Origin: Calditrichota bacterium
GTDB lineage: Bacteria > Calditrichota > Calditrichia > RBG-13-44-9 > J075
DNA: 8,085 nt
Assembly: GCA_024275555.1 (NCBI GenBank)
Contig: JAJRYW010000562.1
Coordinates: 1-8,085, forward strand
Reading direction: 5' to 3'
Below the pieces are notes generated by a model. It was not told the DNA's origin. It made no database searches and saw nothing but the letters and a program-made list of their open reading frames with translations. The position numbers were made by a program, and so were the translations under genes. Below are positions 1-5,867 of the stretch, in pieces; positions within the stretch are counted from its first letter, which is position 1, and every line of letters begins with the position of its first letter.

Positions 1-2
1 AA

Positions 3-200
3 TGGGTGGTGCTGGAGGTGTATGATCTTCATGCCCGGAAGATAAAAACGCTGGTGAACGAGCGAATAGCGGCCGGACATTATACCGTTCAGTGGGACGG
101 CCTCAACAACGCCGGGCAGCCGGTTGCCAGCGGCGTGTATCTGTACCGTTTGAAGGTTGGCAATTTTTTGCAAACACGGAAGATGGTTCTGATGCGTTGA
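3..200 (+). CDS. C-terminal sorting domain of an exported protein (5' truncated by window edge)
   Basis: This is the last 65 codons of a protein whose start lies upstream of the window. It reads as the second half of a FlgD-like Ig / type IX secretion C-terminal domain: a strand ending in VYDLHARKIKTLV, then YTVQWDG, NNAGQPVASGVYLYRL and a basic tail ending KMVLMR. The same block ends the genes at 489-2393 and 2829-4553, so the three products probably use one export or anchoring route. In known systems such domains direct proteins from periplasm through the outer membrane, where they are often cleaved. Use of that pathway here is inferred. The function of the missing N-terminal part cannot be judged. 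A GTG at position 6 could start an open frame, but it lies inside the conserved domain and is not a credible start. Confidence 0.85.
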   Translation, partial: WVVLEVYDLHARKIKTLVNERIAAGHYTVQWDGLNNAGQPVASGVYLYRLKVGNFLQTRKMVLMR

Positions 201-238
201 GCTTGCCATTTCAGCGATCCCATACTTTTACCGGGAAA

Positions 239-254
239 CCGCCGGAAAAGGCGG
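239..254 (+). other. Small GC hairpin in the 201-488 intergenic region
   Basis: CCGCC (239-243) and GGCGG (250-254) can pair around a GGAAAA loop, 38 nt after the stop of the upstream gene. No T run follows, so it is not a canonical Rho-independent terminator. It may be a 3' end stabiliser or chance. A second very small hairpin, CCC-GAAA-GGG, lies at 350-359. No gene was seen in the 288 bases between 200 and 489. Confidence 0.3.
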
Positions 255-385
255 ACTCTCCGACGAGGCAGATTTGCGAAGAACGATTTGTTATTCATCC
301 GGAAACCGTAAATCATTTTGGGCATCGATATGGCTTTGTCTTTTGAATCCCCGAAAGGGCTATGTTCCGTCCCGTAATGATCTTC

Positions 386-414
386 TTGATATGAACTGAC
401 AGAATACATTAAAT
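386..414 (+). promoter_or_regulatory. Candidate sigma-70-type promoter for the FG-GAP protein gene
   Basis: TTGATA (386-391, five of six matches to TTGACA) is separated by exactly 17 nt from TTAAAT (409-414, four of six matches to TATAAT). Transcription would start near 421, giving a leader of about 65-70 nt before the ATG at 489. The boxes are read against the E. coli consensus, and the true sigma preferences of this lineage are unknown. Confidence 0.45.
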
Positions 415-476
415 TTGGGGGATGTTGAGTTATGATTTCCCAAAATCGTTAAAGCGCCTGCAAAAAAGAAATTATT

Positions 477-483
477 GGAGGGG
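477..483 (+). promoter_or_regulatory. Strong Shine-Dalgarno site
   Basis: GGAGGGG ends 5 nt before the ATG at 489, with the GGAGG core 7 nt away, which fixes the start of the FG-GAP protein. A near-consensus site is notable because true Bacteroidota largely lack them. It argues for a different FCB lineage. Confidence 0.8.
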
Positions 484-488
484 CTAAA

Positions 489-2393
489 ATGGTAATTCTT
501 TCCAGGAGCAAATTTTTGCTGGCATTATTCGTCGTTCTGAGCCAAACCGCTTATGCTCAGCAGCCGTTTATTGCAAAACCTTCCTCGGTTAATAACGGAA
601 GGCATGTTCAGAGAATCCTAACCGGTCCTGCTCATCCCATTTCCGGTGCAGCTATGGAGGAAATTAGACGGTCAGGAAATACGGCCACCCAGGTAAGCTA
701 CCTTTCCCCGCGCCAGAACCAAACAGATGTTCCGCTCAATACAGAAATTGAAGTACACTTCGCGACTTCTCCCGATACTCTCTCCCTTAGTCGCGCAAAT
801 ATCAAAATATTTGGCGACCAAACCGGCGAATATCATTTTAACCATTTTATCGTTTACGATGCTCAAAATGATCCCATCGGGGTGCGTTTGGAACCCAACG
901 CAGATTTTAAGGTTGGGGAGCGCATTCAGATTATCCTCACCAAACGGATTCGCTTCGCTGATTCCACCCAATTTCACGGGTTTGTGTGGGAGTTTACCTG
1001 TGAGACCCGTTATGGATCGGGGCAGTTTAGTCATCAAACCAATATTTACACGGGAAGCCAATTTGCGGCCTGGCACATTGCCAGCGGGGACCTGGATAAC
1101 GACGGCGACATCGACATCGTCACCGCCAATCCCACCGAGGAGATCGCGGTGCTTCTGAATGATGGAAGCGGCGGTTTCAGCGCAAATGCGACCTACTCCG
1201 TTCCCGGGTTTCCGGTGTTTGTCAGCCTGGCGGATTATAATCGTGATCAGTTTTTGGATATCTCGGTGGTCAGTGATTCTAATCTGTATGTATTTCCCAA
1301 TAACGGGGATGCTACATTTGGGTCGCCCGATGTTTACCTGACTCCCCACCCGTCCCGCCCCTGGGAGCGCGCCTGGAGCATCGCCAACGCCGATATGGAC
1401 CGGGATGGCTACATAGACATTATTGTTTCCAACGTGAATGGCGGCAGTTTTGATATTTTCTACAATGACAGCAGCGGCGGTTTTATCCGCCAGAGCATTT
1501 ACGTCACCCTGCCGGCCACCCCGGAACACCTCACCACAACAGATTTTGACAAAGACGGCGACTTCGACATTCTCTTTTCCGACAATTTTGCCCATACGGT
1601 CAATGTTTATTTGTATGAGAACGGCGGCTTTCCCTATACCATGGCAATCTTTGTCAATGGCGAGCTGAATTCCATCTATTGCAATGATTTCAGCAGCGAA
1701 GGCGATACGGATATCCTCCTGGGCACCGGTTTTTATTCTCCGGCAGACAATAAAATCATCATGATTCTCCGTGATGGGCAAAACACCCAAACCTACTACT
1801 ACCCGGTGCTGATGAACCCCAATTACGCCATCGGCAGCGACGTCAACAGCGACGGTTTTCTGGATGTCATTAGCGCCCATAACGCCCCAACGGCATTCAA
1901 CAATATTTCCATTCTCCTCAATGACGGAAGCGGTTTGCTCCTCCCTCCCGAGTATGTCGGTGATAATGTTTACTCCCCCTTTGCCGTTACTGCCGCAGAC
2001 TTTAACGGCGATGAAACCATCGACTTTGCCGCAGCCAACGCCGGCGCCAGTTGGGTTTCGGTCTTTTTCAATGACGCGGTAGTTGCCATCGGGAAAGAAG
2101 TTTCTCGGCCAATCGGGCGGTTTGAATTAGAGCAAAACTTCCCCAATCCCTTTAACCCCCTTACCAATATTGAATTTAGAATTATGAATTCCGAATTTAC
2201 AACACTGAAAATCTATGATCTGTCGGGCCGGGAAGTCAAAACACTGGTCAGCGGGCAAAAAGCAGCCGGCAGCTACACCGTGCAGTGGGACGGCACGAAC
2301 AACGCCGGGCAGCCGGCAGCTAGCGGAGTGTATCTGTATCGCTTGCAGGCGGGGAAATACACGGCAATGCGCAAGATGCTGCTGGTGCGGTGA
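489..2393 (+). CDS. Secreted FG-GAP/VCBS seven-repeat propeller protein with Ig-like domain and C-terminal sorting domain
   Basis: This 634-residue exported protein has no recognised enzyme domain. A signal peptide occupies about residues 1-23 (basic start, hydrophobic FLLALFVVL, cleavage after AYA before QQ). Residues 69-171 look like an SbsA/Big_5-type Ig-like domain (LSPRQNQTDVPLNTEIEVHF, closing WEFTCE). Residues 195-530 contain seven calcium-loop motifs of the DxDxDGxxD type, beginning at 201, 249, 302, 352, 400, 451 and 504. The spacing of 48-53 residues fits one seven-bladed propeller of the FG-GAP/VCBS family. Loops 2 (DYNRDQFLD), 5 (DFSSEGDTD) and 7 (DFNGDETID) depart from the ideal and may bind calcium weakly. 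Residues 547-634 are the sorting domain (FPNPFNP, KIYDLSGREVKTLV, YTVQWDGTNNAGQ, SGVYLYRL). Such propellers usually bind ligands or partners at the surface, and the actual ligand is unknown. The start is set by GGAGGGG at 477. The gene stands apart from its neighbours (288 and 435 nt gaps) and is probably its own transcript. Confidence 0.9.
   Translation: MVILSRSKFLLALFVVLSQTAYAQQPFIAKPSSVNNGRHVQRILTGPAHPISGAAMEEIRRSGNTATQVSYLSPRQNQTDVPLNTEIEVHFATSPDTLSLSRANIKIFGDQTGEYHFNHFIVYDAQNDPIGVRLEPNADFKVGERIQIILTKRIRFADSTQFHGFVWEFTCETRYGSGQFSHQTNIYTGSQFAAWHIASGDLDNDGDIDIVTANPTEEIAVLLNDGSGGFSANATYSVPGFPVFVSLADYNRDQFLDISVVSDSNLYVFPNNGDATFGSPDVYLTPHPSRPWERAWSIANADMDRDGYIDIIVSNVNGGSFDIFYNDSSGGFIRQSIYVTLPATPEHLTTTDFDKDGDFDILFSDNFAHTVNVYLYENGGFPYTMAIFVNGELNSIYCNDFSSEGDTDILLGTGFYSPADNKIIMILRDGQNTQTYYYPVLMNPNYAIGSDVNSDGFLDVISAHNAPTAFNNISILLNDGSGLLLPPEYVGDNVYSPFAVTAADFNGDETIDFAAANAGASWVSVFFNDAVVAIGKEVSRPIGRFELEQNFPNPFNPLTNIEFRIMNSEFTTLKIYDLSGREVKTLVSGQKAAGSYTVQWDGTNNAGQPAASGVYLYRLQAGKYTAMRKMLLVR
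2161..2393 (+). repeat. Sorting-domain coding repeat, copy A (pairs with 4321-4553)
   Basis: The last 233 bases of this gene align without gaps to the last 233 bases of the cytochrome gene, exactly 2160 bp downstream. I count 33 differences by hand, about 86% identity. Outside the sorting domain the two proteins are unrelated. This suggests a duplicated and possibly gene-converted C-terminal tag. Confidence 0.8.
2172..2199 (+). repeat. Four tandem GAATTNN heptads inside coding sequence (copy A)
   Basis: GAATT recurs at 2172, 2179, 2186 and 2193, an exact 7-bp period (unit ends TA, AT, CC, TA). It encodes the EFRIMNSEF stretch of the sorting domain and is AT-rich against GC-richer flanks. The site corresponds to the short strand-turn that precedes the conserved LKIYDL strand. 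Confidence 0.75.
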
Positions 2394-2395
2394 AA

Positions 2396-2442
2396 TCACA
2401 TAATAACAGAAGGGCAAGATCGGTGAATTCATCATTATGTGA
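2396..2442 (+). other. Perfect 9-bp inverted repeat just after the FG-GAP gene
   Basis: TCACATAAT (2396-2404) is the exact reverse complement of ATTATGTGA (2434-2442), separated by 29 nt and starting 3 nt after the stop codon. It could form a stem with a large loop and act in transcript ending or processing. The sequence after it is AT-rich (ATATTTAATTAAATT) but has no clean T run. The arms resemble CRP half-sites but face the wrong way and are too far apart for a CRP dimer. Confidence 0.4.
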
Positions 2443-2501
2443 AATATTTAATTAAATTGCTTGATATTCGCGCCTCCATTACTGAAATTTAGGGTGTTCA
2501 A

Positions 2502-2507
2502 TATAAT
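2502..2507 (+). promoter_or_regulatory. Candidate -10 box (TATAAT) for the cytochrome gene
   Basis: A perfect TATAAT lies 321 nt before the cytochrome start. The hexamer 17 nt upstream (TTACTG, 2479-2484) is a poor -35 match, so an activator or another sigma factor might be needed. If used, transcription from about 2514 would give a leader of roughly 315 nt. Confidence 0.33.
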
Positions 2508-2601
2508 AGGCAAGTTTTGTCATGTGTGCTCACATTGAACGCCGCCCATTTTTTACCCCCCTTTTACAAAGCAGCAGGCGCCTAAAATTCGGCTGACAAT
2601 C

Positions 2602-2782
2602 GCCGCAGAAATTGCGGCAGAAACACTCCCAGGAAAATATTTCCGGACTCCAATAGCGGCCCGGTTCCTTTTGGGAGCCGCTCCGGTGTTATTGGATTGA
2701 ATTTGGACCTCCGGCATTTCTGCCAGGATGATTTTTCGGCCTTTTTCCAATGAAAAACTTACTTGGCATTTACTTGCCGGAG
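2602..2782 (+). other. Hairpin-rich 5' leader of the cytochrome gene, possible structured RNA
   Basis: The non-coding stretch 2394-2828 holds several pairings in close order. GCCGCA (2602-2607) pairs with TGCGGC (2613-2618). GGAAA (2632-2636) pairs with TTTCC (2640-2644). TCCAATA (2649-2655) pairs with TATTGGA (2690-2696), enclosing GCGGC (2656-2660) with GCCGC (2677-2681). CTCCGGCA (2709-2716) pairs with TGCCGGAG (2775-2782). I do not recognise a named riboswitch. A role as a structured leader controlling cytochrome expression is inference. Chance pairing is possible in this length of sequence. Confidence 0.3.
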
Positions 2783-2813
2783 CCTGATATGCAACCCATT
2801 GCTTCAAACTTTG

Positions 2814-2820
2814 AAAGGAA
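2814..2820 (+). promoter_or_regulatory. Shine-Dalgarno site deciding the cytochrome start
   Basis: AAAGGAA lies 8 nt before the ATG at 2829. An in-frame ATG at 2763 would add 22 residues ahead of the signal peptide and has no comparable site, so 2829 is preferred. Confidence 0.7.
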
Positions 2821-2828
2821 GTCATATC

Positions 2829-4553
2829 ATGGAAAAACCGATAAACAAATCGATGACATCCGCGATAATTTTCTTTTTTATTTTGGCCGGCGTCCAGGTG
2901 CTTTTTGCCCAACCGCAGGATTGCACCCTTTGTCATCAAACCGAACACGACCTCTGGCTAAGCAGCCGCCATGCCGACACCCAAAACGATGTCGCGGATG
3001 AATTAGCGGAAGAATGGGCCGGATTGCCCGCCGATTCGGTGATTCTGGGGCAGGACGCCGAAAACTGCGTGGCCTGTCATGGCGCCCGCGCTGTTACCCT
3101 TTTTGGCGGGATGACGGAAGTTGAGGTGCTTAATCATTTCTTCTCTACCACCAACGGGGTTTTCACCGACTCAACTCACGCTCTGGATCCCGCCAACTGG
3201 CCTCATGTCGCATGTGAAACCTGCCATGATATGCCGGCTGATCATCCCTTAAGCCTCCCAACATTATCGATCTTCAATTCCACCACTGCCCAATATGATT
3301 CGCTGGGCAATGCCAGTGTTTTATGCGGGCAATGCCATGGAACCCTGCGCTTCGCCGGCACCGATCATAGACGTTATGACGCCTGGCAGATGAGCAGGCA
3401 CGGCCGCGGCGGCCAGCAAGATGTTGCTGCCGAATTAGCGGAGGAATGGGCCGGAAGCACCCCGGAACAGGTTATTAATGAAGAAAACTGTATCGCCTGC
3501 CATGCTTCCACTGCAGTGCTTATTGACGGAGGCGTTACAGAGGCGGAAGCCCTGGAAAATTTCTTCACCACCTCCGGAGGCGTCTTTACAGCCGGCACGG
3601 CGCCGGCAGACACCCTGCGTTGGCCGGATGTCTCGTGCACTTCCTGCCATAATCCCATCCACCCCGATACGGTTTCCTACTTTAATTCTGCCACCCGGGA
3701 TTACCAGGTAATGAGTTCATCACAGGATTTGTGCGGGCAATGTCATGGCAATTTGCGTTTTGCCGACACCGATCACTTAAGCTACAATATTGCTTCCGGA
3801 ACCGGTGGAATCGGTGTGGCGGACACACTCACCATGCCCGGCATTCAATGTGTGGATTGCCACATGCATGTCGGAGATATGGATGACACCAACTCCCTGA
3901 TGTACGGCGGACACACCTGGAATGTATTTATTGAAGAACCGGACGGCAGCACCACGGCCTCATGCACCAATTGCCATCTCAGCATCGGCGCAAATTTGGC
4001 GCGAATTATCGTAGAAAACTGGCAAGCGGAATTTTCCGGGCAGGACTCGATTGCTCAACTCAAGGTTGCCGCTGCCGACAGCTTTTTAAGCGGAAGCAGC
4101 GATACTCTATTGCTCCAGTACCTGGACGAAGCGCAACACAATTTGGAATATGCCGAATCCGATGAAAGCGGCGGCGTGCATAATCATATCTATGTTATGG
4201 CCTTGCTTAACGACGCCGTCGCCAAGTCCGATTTGATCCTGACCGGGATTGCCGAGTCCCCGGGAAATATTGCCCGGCAGTTTGCCCTGCTTCAGAACTA
4301 TCCCAACCCCTTCAACCCGACGACCAATATTGAATTTAGAATTGTGAATTCCGAATTTGTAACGCTGAAAGTCTATGATCTTTTGGGCCGGGAAGTGAAA
4401 ACGCTGGTGGATGAGCGCAAAGCACCGGGGGCCTACACCGTGCAGTGGGACGGCGCGAACAACGCCGGGCGGCCGGCAGCCAGTGGAGTTTATTTGTATC
4501 GCTTACAGGCGGGGAAATATACGGCAATGCGCAAGATGCTGCTGGTCAGGTGA
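2829..4553 (+). CDS. Nine-heme c-type cytochrome with C-terminal sorting domain
   Basis: This is an exported electron-transfer protein of 574 residues from the ATG at 2829. A signal peptide spans about residues 1-27 (hydrophobic IIFFFILAGVQVLF, cleavage FA before QPQ). Nine CXXCH heme sites begin at residues 32, 80, 129, 166, 221, 270, 302, 341 and 379. Many other histidines (40, 48, 126, 139, 180, 191, 278, 316, 347, 361) could be distal ligands. Residues 43-183 and 186-319 are a tandem duplication of a three-heme unit, sharing SRH, DVAxELAEEWAG, ENCxACH, CGQCHGxLRFAxTDH. Residues 385-472 are a helical part with YAESDESGGVHNHIY, resembling the post-heme helices of the c552/c554 multiheme families. 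Residues 484-574 are the sorting domain (YPNPFNPTTN, VYDLLGREVKTLV, SGVYLYRLQAGKY). The tag suggests passage across the outer membrane, so a role in extracellular electron transfer is plausible. An enzyme such as a nitrite or hydroxylamine reductase cannot be excluded, but I see no CXXCK catalytic site. Confidence 0.9.
   Translation: MEKPINKSMTSAIIFFFILAGVQVLFAQPQDCTLCHQTEHDLWLSSRHADTQNDVADELAEEWAGLPADSVILGQDAENCVACHGARAVTLFGGMTEVEVLNHFFSTTNGVFTDSTHALDPANWPHVACETCHDMPADHPLSLPTLSIFNSTTAQYDSLGNASVLCGQCHGTLRFAGTDHRRYDAWQMSRHGRGGQQDVAAELAEEWAGSTPEQVINEENCIACHASTAVLIDGGVTEAEALENFFTTSGGVFTAGTAPADTLRWPDVSCTSCHNPIHPDTVSYFNSATRDYQVMSSSQDLCGQCHGNLRFADTDHLSYNIASGTGGIGVADTLTMPGIQCVDCHMHVGDMDDTNSLMYGGHTWNVFIEEPDGSTTASCTNCHLSIGANLARIIVENWQAEFSGQDSIAQLKVAAADSFLSGSSDTLLLQYLDEAQHNLEYAESDESGGVHNHIYVMALLNDAVAKSDLILTGIAESPGNIARQFALLQNYPNPFNPTTNIEFRIVNSEFVTLKVYDLLGREVKTLVDERKAPGAYTVQWDGANNAGRPAASGVYLYRLQAGKYTAMRKMLLVR
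4321..4553 (+). repeat. Sorting-domain coding repeat, copy B (pairs with 2161-2393)
   Basis: This is the partner of copy A, aligned without gaps. Most differences cluster in the loop after KTLV (4409-4432). The final 80 or so bases, covering SGVYLYRLQAGKYTAMRKML, are nearly unchanged. Confidence 0.8.
4332..4359 (+). repeat. Four tandem GAATTNN heptads inside coding sequence (copy B)
   Basis: GAATT recurs at 4332, 4339, 4346 and 4353, with unit ends TA, GT, CC and TG. It encodes EFRIVNSEF at the same place in the sorting domain as in the FG-GAP gene. The GAATT cores are unchanged between copies while the two free bases vary. Confidence 0.75.
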
Positions 4554-4583
4554 ACCCGCATCAAAAAGGGATAGTGTAATATA

Positions 4584-4598
4584 GGAGCGTGTATGTAA
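4584..4598 (+). promoter_or_regulatory. Minimal start-stop element (GGAG, ATG TAA) ahead of the barrel gene
   Basis: GGAG (4584-4587, in TAGGAG) lies 5 nt before ATG (4593-4595), which is followed at once by TAA (4596-4598). The real gene starts 23 nt later in another frame. Ribosomes could load here and re-initiate downstream, or the match may be chance. Confidence 0.25.
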
Positions 4599-4620
4599 AT
4601 TCCGGCAGACGGGGGGAATC

Positions 4621-5823
4621 ATGAGAAATTACATGCAAATCCCGCTGAACTTCTTGTTGTTAACGATGCTATTCGGCTGGTCTGGGCAAAGCAATGCCCA
4701 GACCAGTATGCTTTACCCGGGAGACACCCTCCGGGTATCAGCGCCGGCGTTTATTGCCGGCAAACCGGTCGGAACGCTGACGGACCTCAGAAACGACAGT
4801 TTATTCATTCGCGTAAAAAATCGTCTCTTAGCAATTCCGGTTGGGAAGATTACCAAACTGGAAGTCTCAAGGGGAAAAACCAGCCGCTCCAGACAAGGGG
4901 CTCTCACCGGCGCACTGGTAGGGGGACTCGCGTTGGGGGTGTTGGGCGCCGCAGACGTTTCCGGCGACCAGGATAGCTGGGAAGTTTTTACCCCGGAAGA
5001 GGCCTTCGCAACCGGCGTGGCAACCGGTGCATTGTTGGGGGCGGGAATCGGGGCTATTATCGGCAGCGGCTTAAAAACAACGCGATGGGTAAAAGCGCCT
5101 TTGCAAAACCTGATCTTACCAAAAAAACCGGTTGCTGAGCAAAGGAAGGAGCTGCCGGTGAAAACGATCTCCGGGCCGGCCCCGTTAAGTCGGCAGTGGC
5201 GGATCTCAGCCAATCTGGCCACTTGCTCCCCCGGGCCGGCAGGCGATATAGAAAGAGCCATGATCCGGGCCGGCTTCGGGGAAACTATGCCCGGTGGATT
5301 CCTGGGCGGACCGGTGGAGCATCCCTTTTCCAGAACCGGCTACGGGAAATTCGGATTCCCCTGGACGCTTTCCCTGCAATATCGCTGGAAGCCCGCCTGG
5401 GAGATCGGAGTGCTGATGAGCAACACGGTAATTGGCGGAACCTTCGGGTACCAAAAGCCCTCGAAATATTTGGAAATTGAATACCGGGTGTTCACCGTGG
5501 CGCCGCTGCTCTATTTTCATCCCGCCGGCATTCTGAGGTTGGGCGTGGGACCGGCGCTTTTCCGCACCAACAGTCAGCAAAACTCCGGAGGAGAAACCGT
5601 ACAGGAATACTCGCATAATCAATTCGGCGCGCTGCTTGACGTGAGGTTATCTTACCCGGAAAAGACCTTGCTCTTTGTGGAGGTAAACGTGCAGTATCGG
5701 TTAATGAATACAGTGAACATTGGCCCCTTCACAGCGGGGGGAGGGGAAAAAGCAACCCTGCCGGCATTTAAGGTCGATTATTCTCACAGCTATTTCGGAA
5801 TAGGGCTGGGGCTGCATTTTTAA
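4621..5823 (+). CDS. Envelope protein: glycine-zipper segments plus probable outer-membrane beta-barrel
   Basis: This 400-residue protein belongs to no family I can name. A signal peptide covers about residues 1-26 (FLLLTMLFGW, cleavage SNA before QT). Residues 33-83 form a short beta-rich module (PGDTLRVSAP, GTLTDLRNDSLFIRV, LAIPVGKITKLEVSRG), of a type seen ahead of glycine-zipper segments in other FCB and Gemmatimonadota envelope proteins. Two Gly/Ala-rich hydrophobic segments follow (93-111 and 131-150), parted by an acidic loop. A basic, Pro-rich linker (153-192) leads to residues 192-400, whose alternating strands and terminal GLGLHF with a final Phe fit an outer-membrane barrel recognised by the BAM machinery. 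The start follows GGGGGG at 4611-4616; an in-frame ATG at 4633 is the alternative. The gene lies 67 nt after the cytochrome and 44 nt before the sensor, so one operon is possible. An accessory role for the cytochrome is only inference. Confidence 0.75.
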   Translation: MRNYMQIPLNFLLLTMLFGWSGQSNAQTSMLYPGDTLRVSAPAFIAGKPVGTLTDLRNDSLFIRVKNRLLAIPVGKITKLEVSRGKTSRSRQGALTGALVGGLALGVLGAADVSGDQDSWEVFTPEEAFATGVATGALLGAGIGAIIGSGLKTTRWVKAPLQNLILPKKPVAEQRKELPVKTISGPAPLSRQWRISANLATCSPGPAGDIERAMIRAGFGETMPGGFLGGPVEHPFSRTGYGKFGFPWTLSLQYRWKPAWEIGVLMSNTVIGGTFGYQKPSKYLEIEYRVFTVAPLLYFHPAGILRLGVGPALFRTNSQQNSGGETVQEYSHNQFGALLDVRLSYPEKTLLFVEVNVQYRLMNTVNIGPFTAGGGEKATLPAFKVDYSHSYFGIGLGLHF

Positions 5824-5852
5824 CCTCTCAATTGTTTTTACGGTTCTGTCAT

Positions 5853-5860
5853 AAAAAAGG
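5853..5860 (+). promoter_or_regulatory. Shine-Dalgarno site deciding the sensor start
   Basis: AAAAAAGG ends 7 nt before ATG 5868. A TTG at 5832 in the same frame would add 12 residues before the signal peptide and has no such site, so 5868 is preferred. Confidence 0.6.
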
Positions 5861-5867
5861 CTTGGGG

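Noticed and set aside
225..285. Resemblance of GGGAAACC plus a GGAAAA-capped hairpin to the c-di-GMP-I (GEMM) riboswitch
   Set aside because: The GGGACGCAAAGCC-type segment that should follow the first stem is absent (GGACTCTCC is there instead), and no second helix with a tetraloop receptor was found.
672..1880. A 402-codon open frame on the minus strand within the FG-GAP gene
   Set aside because: It lies wholly antisense to a clear gene. Its composition mirrors the Asp/Gly-rich repeats, it has no domain or ribosome site I can support, and such long shadows are expected from codon bias.
2396..2442. CRP/FNR operator
   Set aside because: The TCACA and TGTGA halves are in the reverse order and about 30 nt apart, so the site cannot bind a CRP-type dimer in the usual way.
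2763..2828. Cytochrome start at the upstream ATG (2763)
   Set aside because: It would put 22 residues with two cysteines ahead of the signal peptide, and only 2829 has a well-placed AAAGGAA.
2553..2948. A 131-codon minus-strand frame across the cytochrome leader
   Set aside because: It overlaps the signal-peptide end of the cytochrome gene, shows no recognisable domain, and its sequence is better explained by the hairpin-rich leader.
5832..5867. Sensor start at TTG 5832
   Set aside because: ATG 5868 has a ribosome site at a good distance and directly begins a normal signal peptide.
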